DNA of 64,000 bases from Acanthochlamys bracteata (Eukaryota; Streptophyta; Magnoliopsida; Pandanales; Velloziaceae). Position 1 is the stretch's first letter; each line of letters opens with the position of its first letter. The DNA is taken from assembly GCA_019914995.1 (NCBI GenBank), contig CM034139.1, positions 129,001-193,000 on the forward strand. The letters are read 5' to 3'. Under the pieces are notes generated by a model, which saw nothing but the letters and a program-made list of their open reading frames with translations, made no database searches and was not told the origin of the DNA. Made by a program: the position numbers and the translations under genes. Below are positions 49,355 through 61,551 of the stretch, one piece after another.

Positions 49355-49770
49355 TGTCACAGAGCCTACTAGAAGGGATGCACCAACAAAAGAGAAAGCT
49401 TCTCACGGGATGCTGTTAAGGGACAGAGGTTCAAAAGAGGTTCACAAAATATGTTTGGATTGTGGAGACTGCATCAAATAAGTTGGAGAGTCCAACAAAG
49501 AGTATTTTACTTGCATTAGCTTTAGATTATTATAGGTATCTCGTAAATAAGATAACTTCAGATTAGTTACTAAGTAATAAGATATTCTACTAATAATGAA
49601 ACTCTAAGTTCCTCAAGACTCTCAACCAGAAAGAGTCTATATAAATGTATGCCGGTAAACATTGAAGAGAAGAGAAAAACAAGTATTATATTTTTTTTAT
49701 TCTGTTTTGTCTTTATAATTTTTAGTTCATCTTTGCAATTCGTATAGTTCTACGGTTCGTGTGAACCGTA
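49355..49770 (+). repeat. Probable 3' LTR of the gypsy remnant
   Basis: Preceded by the polypurine tract GCGGGAGAGAA (49344-49354) and starting TGTCACAG. The sequence returns to array-type spacer near 49770. The exact end and target duplication cannot be fixed because the 5' LTR is absent. Confidence 0.5.
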
Positions 49771-50337
49771 AATAAAAGAACCTTATTTTATTTCAGACTA
49801 ATGCAAACTAAGACATGCATGACATAGAGTAGGTGTAGGATGATCGCAAATGGGTATAAAAACCAGTGAGATGGCCAGTTTCTCATCTAGCAAATTGAAG
49901 TACCAATAATGATGGGCATACTATATTACCACCACAAAACTGGTAGCAGATGGCAGTTGATCCTACAAACAAAATCAAATAGCGTAACTAATTACCATAA
50001 GACATTATGGATTAGTAATGATGAGAAACATCAACTACCTAGTACTCTTCATGGATCAAAATATTCAACAGACCACAAGTAGAGCATTAACCAAACCGTC
50101 CGTTCCCGTATTTCTCCTACTTCAACAAATACAAACAGTTGACAAATAAATAAATAACTCAGAAACATGACTAACCAAGTAGGCCCCCAGCAGTAGGCCC
50201 GGCGGATATGCGGCAGCGCGTCCTTTCACGGCCCTAGGGAATCTCTATAAAGACGAAAACCTATCTTCTACTCTTTGTTTACCGCAAGCCGTCAGCAGCC
50301 ACGAATCGAGCGAGCGATCGGGGAGCGAGAGAGGGAG
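49771..50337 (+). other. Array spacer and divergent 5' flank of gene 7
   Basis: Spacer resembling 3300-3480 (GACTAATGCAAACTAAG; AAAACCAGTGAGAT), then a promoter unlike the other copies: no CACGTG G-box, TATAAAGA at 50246-50253 about 90 bases before the ATG. It is GC-richer close to the gene. Confidence 0.5.
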
Positions 50338-53300
50338 ATGGAGGCTACCAGCTGTGTGAAGCGGCCGAGAATCGAGCAGGAGCAGGAGAAGCACGAGGTA
50401 ATTGGTTTTATTATTTTTGAGAATTGAATTAAATTAAATTAAATTAAATTCGTCTCGTATCTTCTCAATCCATGTTCGATTTTGTTCTCTAAAGGGAGAC
50501 AGATGTATTTGATCGACCGATATCTCGTTTGCTGTTCGTTCTTCCGTTCGTTCGTCAGTATCTTTCTTTCTATGATGATCTTTCGCCGACTGAAGAGACA
50601 TGTCATAGATTTCTTTAATTTTTTTTAATTCCTCCCAAAATCCTGGAGGGGAGATATCTTACAGAGAAGGGATGTCATAAGTAGATTATGAAAAATTGGT
50701 TACAGATCTATCTATTAGCGAACTGATTCATCAATAATTGTTTTCTCCTCAAATCAAACGTAAAGGTGCTATTTTGCTTTTAGTTTTTCTTTCTTAGCCG
50801 CAGGAAGGTCCTAGTGTTGTGAAAGGACATACTGCGCAGGGGCTGGTATGTTCATAAGAAAAAGATTTCTTCTTCTAGTAAGATCTAAGTAAATATAATT
50901 ATGGAAATTTGCTGACAGATCAATCTATTTGCGAGCTGTTTCATGCATTAAACATGTGCCTATATTCAACAATAATTGTTTTACTTTCAAGTCAAATCTA
51001 AAGGTGCTGTTTCGTTTTTGTTTGTTCATTTTTAGCTGCATCAAGATCCTAATGTTGCCAACAAACCACCTACTGCATAGAGGCGGGTAGTTCAGAAGAT
51101 AAAAATTTTCTTCTTCTTCTAATAAGACACAACTAGCTATTTTTATCGCTACCAGTAGTACTATTGTTGTCATTTTTTTAATTATTATTATTGCCATCAT
51201 GATGCTTTTGTGGCCTGGCCTGTATGATATGATAAATTCCGTTCCTGCGTTGATGAGGAGTTAGTTCTTAAAAAAGAACGGAGTATATGTCTTCATCGAA
51301 CTTTTATTCCTGGACAATTTGAAACACGAAAGCAGAATCTACTGCTTAAGCTTTTTGAGAGCTAGCCAAATTTCTAGTGTTGTAAATCTCCGGCCCCGGA
51401 AATCTTAAAATTGTTAAACAATATTGAAGGCACCTCATTTCCCATCTCATTTTCCAAATTGAAACAATATTGAAGACAAAATTGTTAGACAATGTTGGAA
51501 CCTGGCAATGCCATATAATGGATGTAGTTGATTTGCACCCAACTCATTTCTCAAACCTGCCTGGTGTATTACTTCTGTCTTTGGCTCTAGCTTCTATCCT
51601 AGATGTTGTTGTTTTGTCCTTTGGATTAATTAAAATTTTAGAATGTTTATATAACCCGCGTATTCTACGCCTCATATATAGTTATGTGTTATGCACTCAT
51701 TTGCTTGACTGTAGGTAGCATAACTAACTGCCTACAAGCATTGTCTTTATTATTGTCCTTCCATCCCTGTGCTGCCTTTGGCCCTGACGTGCCATTGTGG
51801 CTGTATGGACTTGACTCTTTTTTCTCATATGCAGAACGCGATGAAAGCTGCAGAGCGAAACAAGGAGCTATTCAAAGAATTTAAGAAGCAGTTGGGAAAA
51901 CTTAATCCAAATCAAGTATGCATTGAGCTGATTATATTTTTTTCATGTTCTTGTTTTCTACCTAAAAATAATCTGAAGACTGTTGGCATGTGTGAGCAGT
52001 ATTCGGACGACGTCTTTGAAGAACTAAAAGTGAGATGTCCAGGTGTGAATGAGAATGAAATTAAGCATGAGCTGATGGTTAGCTCTCTGTCTCGTTCTCT
52101 TTCATCACAGAACTAGATATGAATTTTATTTCCGAACCGTTCCTCTTGCAGATGTTTGTGGAGGCAATGGAAAGAGCTAAAAAAAATATGGCGTTCAATG
52201 ATGCTATCCTAAGCTATATAGACGAGATGAAGTCAATAGTGAGTTATATTTTTTATAGTTAACCAGTCGAATGTGCGCCCTTTACTTTTACCTTGGATAC
52301 ATACGTTTGTTTCTCATCGGCCCTCGGACCATTGCGTAGAGGTTAGAAGGTGGAGCTGCTGTATCAAGAAGCTGTGCAGATGGTTTTAATAAAGAAGGCA
52401 TCGCGCTGCCCAAATATGTAGCGTCTTTATCTACATAGCTGTGCTAGCTTCTGTTGTTATGCTTATGATGATAGGCTCATTAGTATTGTGATTATTTCAG
52501 TATTTGTGGACGAGGTGGAATCAGCTTCTTCTTCTTGGGCTTACGGAAGAGGTAACTATCTAGTTCGTTCTTTTCCCTGTTTGGTGTGGGATTACGTTCC
52601 TTACTTCTGCTGACCTAGCAACACATATATATTTCTATATTTTTGCTAGGAGATTGTTGAAGAGATGAAGGTTCCTTACCTGGAGAAAATAGAACGCGGT
52701 TTGAAATATATGAGAGTAAGCTTAACCTGAATTATCATCAGTTCATGCATTTATATATACATAATATGCAGTCAGGTTTGCTGCTCAGTTGTGGTTTCTA
52801 CATTGTTATATGTTTGCTGTTATCAGGCCTGGCGCGGGGAGGAGGAGCACGAGGAGCACGAGGTAATTGGTTTTCTTATTCTGAGAATTAAATTAAACTA
52901 AATTAAATTCGTCTTGTATCTTCACAATCCAATGTTCCATTTTGTTCTCTAAAAGGGACACACATGTATTTGATCGACCAATATTTCTTTTGCTGTTCGT
53001 TCTTCCTTTCGCTCACAGTATCTTTCTTTCTATGATGGTTTTTCGCTGACTGAAGAGACATGAATAGATGCGTATTTTTTCTTTAATTGTTTTTTTAATT
53101 CCTCCCTAAATCCTGAAGCGGAGATATCTGTACAGAGAAGGGATGCCATAAGTAGATTATGAAAGTTTGCCTACAGATCTATCTATTAGCGAACTGATTC
53201 ATCAATAATTGTTTTCTCCTCAAATCAAATGTAAAGGTGCTATTTTGCTTTTAGTTTTTCTTTCTTAGCCGCAGGAAGGTCCTAGTGTTGTGAAAAGACA

Positions 53301-55379
53301 TACTGCACTGGGGCTGGTATGTTCAGAATAGAAGAATTTCTTCTTCTAATAAGATCTAACTAAGTAAATTATGGAAATTTGCTGACAGATCAATATATTT
53401 GCGAAAACTGATTCATGCATTACACATGTGCCTAGATTCTTCAATAATTGTTTTACGCTCAAATCAAATCTAAAAGTGCTATTTTGTTTTTGTTTGTTCA
53501 TGTTTAGCTGCAGCAATATGCTAATGTTGAGAACGAACTGCTTACTGAATGGATGCGGGTATGTCCAGAAGATAAAATATTTCTTCTTCTAATAAGAAGA
53601 TACGACTAACTCTTTTAATTGCTGCCAGTAGTAATGTTGTTGTCATTTTTGTTATTAGTATTATTGTTATTGCCATCATGATGCTTTTGCGGCATGGCCT
53701 GTATGATATGATATGATATGATAAAATTCCAGTCCCAAGCGTTGAGAAGAAGTTAGTCATTAGAAAAGAACGGAGTATATGTCTTCTTTAAATTTTTATT
53801 CTTGGAAAATTTGAAGACGAATGCAGAATCTACTGCTTAAGCTCTTCGAGAGCTGGCCAAATTTCTGCTGTGTTGTGTGGAAATCTCCACCCGCCTGGAA
53901 TCTTAAAATTGTTAGACAATATTGAAACAACTCATTTCCCGAACTCATTTTCTAAATTGAAAGACAATATTGAAGGCAGAATTGTTAGACAATGTTGTAA
54001 CCTTTTTGCAATGCGAGAATGGATGTAGTTGGTTTGCAACCAACTCATTTCCAAAACCTGCCTGGTGTATTACTTCTGTCGTTGGCTCTAGCTTCTATCG
54101 TAGATGTTGTTTTTGCTTCGGAATAATTAAAATTTAGAATGTTTATATAAGCCGCGTATTCGATGTCATATATATAGTTATGCATTATGCACTCGACAGT
54201 AGGTAACATAACTAACTGCCTACAAGTAGATTTGTCTTCGTTTTTCTCTTTCTATCCACGTGCTGTCTTTGGCCATGAGGTGGCGTTGTGGTTGTATGGA
54301 ATTGTGTTCTCATATGCAGGAAGAGATTGAAGCTGCAGAGCATAAGAACAAGCTGTTCGAAGAATTTAGGAAGCAGTTGGGAGAACTTAATCCAAATGAA
54401 GTATGCAGTGAGCTGATTATATTTATTTTCATGTTCTTGTTTCCTCTAAAAATCATCTCATCTTAGTTTGCAAAGCGTTTGAGACGTTTGTCATGTGTGA
54501 GCAGTATTCGGAGGGCATCTTTGAAGAACTAAAAGCGAGATGTCCAGGTGTGGATGAGCATGATATTAAGCGTGAGCTTATGGTTAGCTCTCTGTTTCTC
54601 GCTCTTTTATTACAGAACTAGAGGTATGAATTTTATTTTTTTAACCCTTCTTCAATTCCTGTAGATGTTTGTTGAGGCAATGGAAAGAGCTCACAAAAAT
54701 ATGGAGTTCAATAATACTATCCTAAGCTATATAGACGAGATGAAGTCAATGGTGAGTTATGTTTACATAGTTAGTCAGTTGGATGTGGATCCTTTACTAC
54801 TTTTACCTTGGATACATATAGTTGTTTCTGATTTGCCATCGGACCATTGCATAGAGGTTAAAAGGTGAGGCCGGTGGATCAACAAGCTGTGCAGATGATT
54901 CTGATAAAGAAGGCCTGCCGCCCAAAGATGTACTCTCTTTTTCTACGCAACTGTGGTAGCTTCTGTTAGTATGCTTATGATGGTAGACTCATCAGTAATG
55001 TGATTATTTCAGTATTTATGGTGGAGGTGGAATCTGCTGCTTCGTTATGGGCTTACGGAAGAGGTAGCTATCGAGTTTGTTGTTTTTCCTGTTTGTTATG
55101 TGATTACGTTCCTGACTTCTGCTGACCTGGCAATATATATATACGCATTTGGTAGGCGACGTTTAAATATTTGAAGGGTCTTTACCTGAAGAAAGAAGAA
55201 CAGATTTTGAAATTTGTGAGAGTAAGCTTGACCTGAATTATCATCAATTCATGAGTTTTATATACCTGATATGCAATCAGGTTTGCTACTCCGTTGTAGT
55301 GTATATTGTTATATGTTTGCTGTTATTTCAGGCCTGGCGTGGGGAGGACGTGGGAGATTGGTGCCTCCCTTACGACTGA
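50338..55379 (+). CDS. Array gene 7: two-module protein, one TAG in exon c of module 1
   Basis: Exons: 50338-50397 (MEATSCVKRPRIEQEQEKHE), 50798-50845, 51036-51086, 51835-51915, 52000-52077, 52152-52238, 52340-52417, 52501-52551, 52650-52715, hinge 52827-52862, 53269-53316, 53508-53558, 54320-54400, 54505-54582, 54665-54751, 54855-54929, 55013-55063, 55156-55221, 55332-55379 (WCLPYD, TGA). All are phase 0 and together make 407 codons, with a single TAG at 51078-51080 where gene 6 has TGG. Skipping that 51-base exon would give 389 residues. From ~51650 the copy is almost identical to gene 4. Exons b and c of module 1 are still present here, unlike genes 4 and 8. Whether it is functional depends on the splicing of exon c. 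Confidence 0.6.
51650..55370. repeat. Block of gene 7 repeated in gene 4 (copy 2)
   Basis: Second copy of 20490-24200. The promoter, exon 1 and exons b/c upstream of it are not those of gene 4, so only part of the gene was exchanged or copied. Confidence 0.75.
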
Positions 55380-57073
55380 GAAGAGATGGATGCTGCTATT
55401 CTGAGAAGATATTGTTATATCTTTCTTTCTTATTTTTGTGAGGTAAATGTGTTTGTTATCGTTGAAATATTATGTGTTCTGAGTGCAGACGACAAGAAGG
55501 CAGTATTAATTGGAGGGGTTTCGTCATTACAGTGTTGTATTAAAATGTTCTGTTGGAGCTTCTGCAACGTTTTGAACAATCTTTTATGTAGTAATTTTAA
55601 TTTTCAAGTAGGTATTTATCGGTTGTGCTTAACTGACAGATTTTGAACTCTGTAGTTTCCGTGCAAGTACAAGTTACCGATCTACATAAGCCACTTTCAT
55701 CCAAAACGGACCCAGAGCAGAGCAACCCACAAACATAACCCCAATTCTAATGGAAAATCGTTCCCATCTAAGCAGTGATCAATGCTTCTGTATACTCCAT
55801 ATGATTGGAAAATTAAGCAAACCAATGATGGCTAAAATGGGCCCTGCTGCTTGCACTGTATCCTCTATACCAAAGTGTCGCCAGATACTTCATAGAAAAA
55901 TAAACCAGTTATAGTGTGTTACAAAAGCCAAAAAAATTAGTTACAGTATACATTTGATGTGAACAACAACTAACAGATTGGTTCTTCATAAAAACAAACC
56001 AAATAAAATAAAATGAGAGTATTCAGGGTCTACTCTGAGAAGACTGACTAAAGTAGCCCGTGCGAAGTTAAAGACATGCTAAACTACAAGGATGTAGAAA
56101 TAAAAAAGGTTCAAGCAGATCTTGACATCAAAAAGTTGTATATTCATATCCCGGGCAGGCCTACATGTAACTTATTTTTCTCTCTTCAACACAATCTATT
56201 GAGTCATTACCATCGCCCATGTATATTTTTTGCATTGGAGGAAGATCAGGTTTGTATCATGTCCAGTGCAGTTTCCATAGATACCTCCACAACAACCATT
56301 ACCTCATTGCAATAACTATACAGCACTTACGAAAGAGAGAGCATAAAATCAGCTATTAAGTTTCCAGCATTTGAAACTCCTATATTTCAGCAGAAACGGG
56401 ATCATTATAAAAAACAGAAATTCACTTCTTCGATTAGACGTCCACAAAATTGAAATTGCTGAACCAAAATAAGGCAGACTACATATTGTGACAATCTAGC
56501 CAACCCTCCCTACCCTCCAACACATGGCATGGACAAAGGGTAAGGTCGCCGTATCATGTAAACCATAAAACAAAGAGGCCAAAATTCTACCTCAAAATTT
56601 GTATATCTCGTGACAAAATTCACGCTCGAGCTCGAACGTCAAGAAGCACAAAACACAAATACATACATACTGTTCTAACACCAGCTAAATGTCATACTCA
56701 CTAAAGATAGCCAAAATTGAACTGAGTCAGGTGAACAACAGTCGTAACAAATGGTGGAAAAGCAATGAAAAGAGAGATCAACGTGCAAGCACCAATAACA
56801 GTCAGCACCAGTAATCGGAAAATAGCAATTTCATACCTTCTGCTTCTCAAACATTTATCTTGCACAGACTGCTCAGTGTTTCATCTGCAAACATATCTTT
56901 TTCCGGTGCTTATCTCTTCTCGCTTTCACAAATCTTCGGCCCCACTTGTCACCGCTCCGTCCACGAGGGAACTCCGGAATATTCGTCCCTTGAAATGCTT
57001 GTACACCTTTTCAACTGCCAAATCAAAATGTTTAAGGAAAAAGAAAAAGCGCATACAGAATCAACCAAGTAGC
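55380..57073 (+). other. 3' UTR of gene 7 and spacer before gene 8
   Basis: Array 3' UTR, then spacer similar to 2640-4400. No conserved open frame. The promoter end has lost the G-box segment present before genes 2, 3, 4 and 6 (TTTTCAACTGCC joins directly to AAATCAAAATG). Confidence 0.55.
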
Positions 57074-57081
57074 TATAAAAG
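57074..57081 (+). promoter_or_regulatory. TATA box of gene 8
   Basis: TATAAAAG, 125 bases before the ATG at 57207, in the family context AGCTATAAAAGCCCACC. No G-box upstream. Confidence 0.6.
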
Positions 57082-57206
57082 CCCACCACGAGCACGTCCT
57101 TTCGAAGCCCTTTGCATCTTTAATTAAATCAAAACGAAACCCTATTCTTCTACTCTTTGTTTGTAATTCCTACCGCAAGCCGGCAATAGCCAGCCACGAA
57201 CGGAGC

Positions 57207-59791
57207 ATGGAGTCAGGCTACCAGCTGTGTGAAGAGACCGAGATCGAGCAGGAGCAGGAGGAGCACGAGGTAATTGTTTTTATTATTTTTGAGAATTAAA
57301 TTAAATTCGTCTCGAATCTTCTCAATCCATCTTCGATTTTGTTCTCTAAATGGAGGCGCACGTATTTGATCGACCGGTATTCCGTTTGCTGTTCGTTCTT
57401 CCCTTCGTTCGTCAGTATCTTTCTTTTTATGATGATTTTTCGCTGACTGAAGAGACTTGTGATAGATTTCTTTAATCTTTTTTTAATTCCTCCCAAAATC
57501 CTGGAGCGGAGATATCTGTACAGAGAAGGGATGTCATAAGTGGATTATGAAAATTTGCTGACAGATCTATCCATTAGCAAAAATCTTTAAATTGTTACAC
57601 AATATTGAAGACAACTCATTTCCCGAACTCCTTTTCCAAAATGAAAGACAATATTTAAGGCAAAATTGTTAGACAATGTTGGAACCTTGCAATGCCAGAA
57701 TGGACGTAGTTGATTTGCAACCAACTCATTTCCCAAACCTGCCTGGTGTATTACTTCTGTCGTTGGCTCTAGCTTTTATCCTAGATGTTGTATAATTAAA
57801 ATTTAGATGTTTATATAAGCCGCATATTTGGTGCCTCATATATAGATATGCGTTATGCACTCATTTCCTCGACTGTAGGTAGCATAACTAGCTGCCTCAA
57901 GTATATTTGTCTTCATTCTTCTTCTTCCATGCTGCGCTGCCTTTGGCCATGAGGTGCTGTTGTGGTTGTACGGACTTGACTTTTTTTTTTTCATATGTAG
58001 GACGAGATGGAAGCTGCAGAGCATAACAAGGAGCTGTTCCAAGAATTTAAGAAGCAGTTGGGAAAACTTAATCCAAATCAAGTATGCATTGAGCTGATTA
58101 TATGTTTTTTCATGTTCTTGTTTTACCTAAAAATCATCTCATCTTAGTTTGCAGAGTATTTGATACCGTTGTTATGTGTGAGCAGTATTCGGAGGAAGTC
58201 TTTGAAGAACTGAAAGTGAGATGTCCAGGTGTGAATGAGCATGAAATTAAGCATGAGTTGATGGTTAGCTCTCTGTCTCTCGCTCTTTTATCACAGATAT
58301 GAATTTTATTTCCTAACCGTGCTTCTTGCAGATGTTTGTTGAGGCAATGGAAAGAGCTCAAAAAAAATATGGCATTCCATGATGCTATCCTAAGCTATAT
58401 AGACAAGATGAAGTCAATTGTGAGTTATATTTTTTGTAGGTAATCAGTTGGATGTGCATCCTTTACTTTTACCTTGGATACATATATCTGTTTCTGATTT
58501 GCCCTCGAACCATTGCATAGGGGTTAAAAGGTGTGCACGATGGATCACCAAGCTGTGCAGATGATTCTGATAAAGAAGGCATCGTGCTGCCCAAAGACGT
58601 AGCGTCTTTTTCTACATAACTGTGCTAGATTATTCTTATGATGATAGACTCATTAGTAATGTGATTATTCCAGTATTTATGGTCGAAGTGGAGTGAGCTG
58701 TATGTTCTTGGGTTTACGGAAGAGGTAACTATCTAATTTGTTCTTTTCCTGTTTGGTGTGGGATTACTTTCCTGACTTCTGCTCACCTGGGAACACATAT
58801 ATATTTCTATATTCGTTAGGAGATTTTTGAAAATATGAAGGCTTCTTATCTGGAGAAAAAAGAGTGCAGTTTGAAATATATGAGAGTAAGCTTAACCTGA
58901 ATTATCATCAGTTCATGAGTTTATGTATACATAATTTGCAGTCAGGTTTGCTACTCAGTTGTGGTTTATATATTGTTATATGTTGCTGTTATTTCAGGCC
59001 TTGCGTGGGGAGGAGGAGCTGGAGGAGCACGAGGTAATTGGCTTTATTATTTTGAGAATTAAATTAAATTAAATTAAAATTGTCTTGTATCTTCTCAATC
59101 CAATGTTCGATTTTGTTCCTAAAGGGACACATGTATTGATCAACCGTTATTTCTTTTGCTGTTTGTTCTTCCGTTCGTTCGTCAGTATCTTTCTTTCTTT
59201 GATAATTTTTCGCTGACTGAAGAGACATGAATAGATCCGTATTGTTTCTTTAATTTTTTTAATTCCTCCCAAAATCCTGGAGGGGAGATATCTGTACAGA
59301 GAAGGGATGCCATAAGTAGATATGAAAATTTACTGACAGATCTATCTATTAGGGAACTGATTCATCAATAATTGTTTTCTCCTCAAATCAAATGTAAAGG
59401 TGCTATTTTGCTTTTAGTTTTTCTTTCTTAGCCGCAGGATGGTCCTAGTGTTGTGAAAGGACATAATGCAGTGGGGCTGGTATGTTCAGAGAAGAATTTC
59501 TTCTTCTAATAAGATCGAACTAAATAAATTATGGAAATTTGCTGACAGATCGATCTATTTGCGAACTGTTTCATGCATTAAACATGTGCTTAGATTCATC
59601 AATAATTGTTTTACACTCAAATCAAATCTAAAGTTGCTATTTTGTTTTTGTTTGTTCAATTTAGCTGCAGCGATATGCTAATGCTGAACTACGTACTGAA
59701 TGGAGTCGGGTACGTTCAGAAGATAAAAATTTCTTCTTCCAATAAGATACAACTAACGATTTTGATTGCTGCCAGTAGTACTATTGTTGTC

Positions 59792-59831
<40 letters not shown>

Positions 59832-61551
59832 GCCATCATGATGCTTTTGTGGCATGACCTGTATGATATGATATGATATGATATGATATGATAAAATTCC
59901 AGTCCTGCATCGATGAGGAGCTAGTCATTAAAAAAGAACAGGCTATATGTCTTCGTTGAATTTTTATTCCTGGAAATTGAACACGAAAGCAGAATCTAGT
60001 GCTTAAGATTTTCGAGAGCTAGCCAAAGTTCTGCTGTTGTGTTGAAATCTCCGGCCCCCAGGAATCTTAAAATTGTTAGACAATATTGAAGACAATTCAT
60101 TTCCCGAACTCATTTTCCAAATTGAAAGACAATATTGAAGACAAAATTGTTAGGCAATGTTGAAACCTTTTTACAATGCGAGAGTGGATGTAGTTGATTT
60201 GCAACCAACTCATTTCCCAAACCTGCCTGGTGTGTTACTTCTGGCGTTGGCTCTAGATACTATCCTAGGTGCTGTTGTTTTTCCTTCGGAATAATTAAAA
60301 TTTAGAATGTTTATATAAGCCGCGTATTCGATGCCTAATTTATAGTTATGCATTATGCACTAATTTCCTTGACGGTAGGTAACATAGCTAACTGCCTACA
60401 TGTAGATTTGTCTTTGTTTTTCTCTTTCCATCCACGTGCTGTCTTTGACCATGAGGTGTGTTGTGGCTGTATGGAGTTGTTTTCTTCATATGCAGGGCGT
60501 GATTGAAGCTGATGAGCGTAAGAATGAGCTGTTCCAAGAATTTAAGAAGCAGTTGGTAAAACTTGATCCAAAACGAGTATGCATTGAGCTGTTTATATTT
60601 TTTTCATGTTCTTGTTGCCTACCCAAAAATCATCTCATCTTAGTTTGCAAAGTGTTTGAGACCGTTGTCATGTGTGAGCAGTATTCGGAGGACGACTTTG
60701 AAGAGCTAAAAGCGAGATGTCCAGGTGTGGATGAGCATGATATCAAGAGTGAGATGATGGTTAGCTCTCTGTCTCTCACTCTTTTATCACAGAACTAGAG
60801 ATATGGATTTTATTTTTTAACCTTTCTTCAATTCCTGTAGAATTTTGTTGAGGCAATGGAAAGAGCTCGCAAAAATACGGAGCTCAATGATGCCATCCTA
60901 AGCTATATAGACGAGATGAAGTCAATAGTGAGTTATATTTATATAGTTAATCAGTTGGATGTGGATCCTTTACTTTTACCTTGGATACATATATTTGTTT
61001 CTGATTGCCCTCCGACCATTGCATAGAGGTTAAAAGGTGAAGCTGGTGGATCAACAAGCTGTGCAGATGAGTCTGATAATGAGGGCATACTGCCGCCCAA
61101 AGATGTACTCTCTTTTCTTAAGTAACTGTGGTAGCTTCTCTTAGTATGCTTATGATGATAGAGTCATCAGTAATGTGATTATCTCAGCATTTATGGTGGA
61201 GGTGGAATCAGCTGGTTCGCTCTGGGCTAACGGAAGAGGTAACTATCTAGTTTGTTGTTTTCCAGTTTGTTATGTGATAACGTTCCTGACTTATGCTGAC
61301 CTGGCAATATGTATATTTGTCAGGAGGCGTTTAAATATATGAAGGGTGTTTACCTGAAGAAAGAAGAACGCATTTTGAATTTTATAAGAGTAAGCTTGAC
61401 CTGAATTATCATCAGTTCATGAGTCTATATACATAAATATGCAGTCAGGTTTCTACTCCGTTGTGGTTTATATATTGTTATATGTTTGCTGTTGTTTCAG
61501 GCCCGGCGTGGAGAAGACGTGGGAGATTGGATTGGCCTCCCTTACCACTGA
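57207..61551 (+). pseudogene. Array gene 8: two-module gene with one A-run frameshift
   Basis: Exons: 57207-57269, 58001-58081, 58186-58263, 58332-58419, 58521-58598, 58674-58724, 58820-58885, hinge 58998-59033 (ALRGEEELEEHE), 59432-59479, 59665-59709, 60496-60576, 60682-60759, 60841-60927, 61027-61104, 61188-61238, 61324-61389, 61501-61551 (WIGLPYH, TGA). Module 1 lacks exons b and c by a deletion with different breakpoints from gene 4 (near 57577). Exon f of module 1 is 88 bases because its A run has eight A instead of seven, which shifts the frame into TGA; everything else is open. The start is unusual: the first exon uses another reading frame (MESGYQLCEETE) and returns to the family frame through loss of one A in CCGAGATCG. 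A sequencing error in the A run would make this a functional gene. Confidence 0.6.
59796..59830. repeat. (TTA)n microsatellite in gene 8
   Basis: About eleven TTA units in the intron after exon c of module 2, followed by a short GATAT repeat at ~59868-59890. Confidence 0.85.

Noticed and set aside
3..61551. Idea that the array and the KEN gene form one functional system such as an RNA-degrading defence
   Set aside because: The KEN gene sits in the array, but there is no shared domain, operon-like arrangement or other direct evidence; kept only as a question for expression data.
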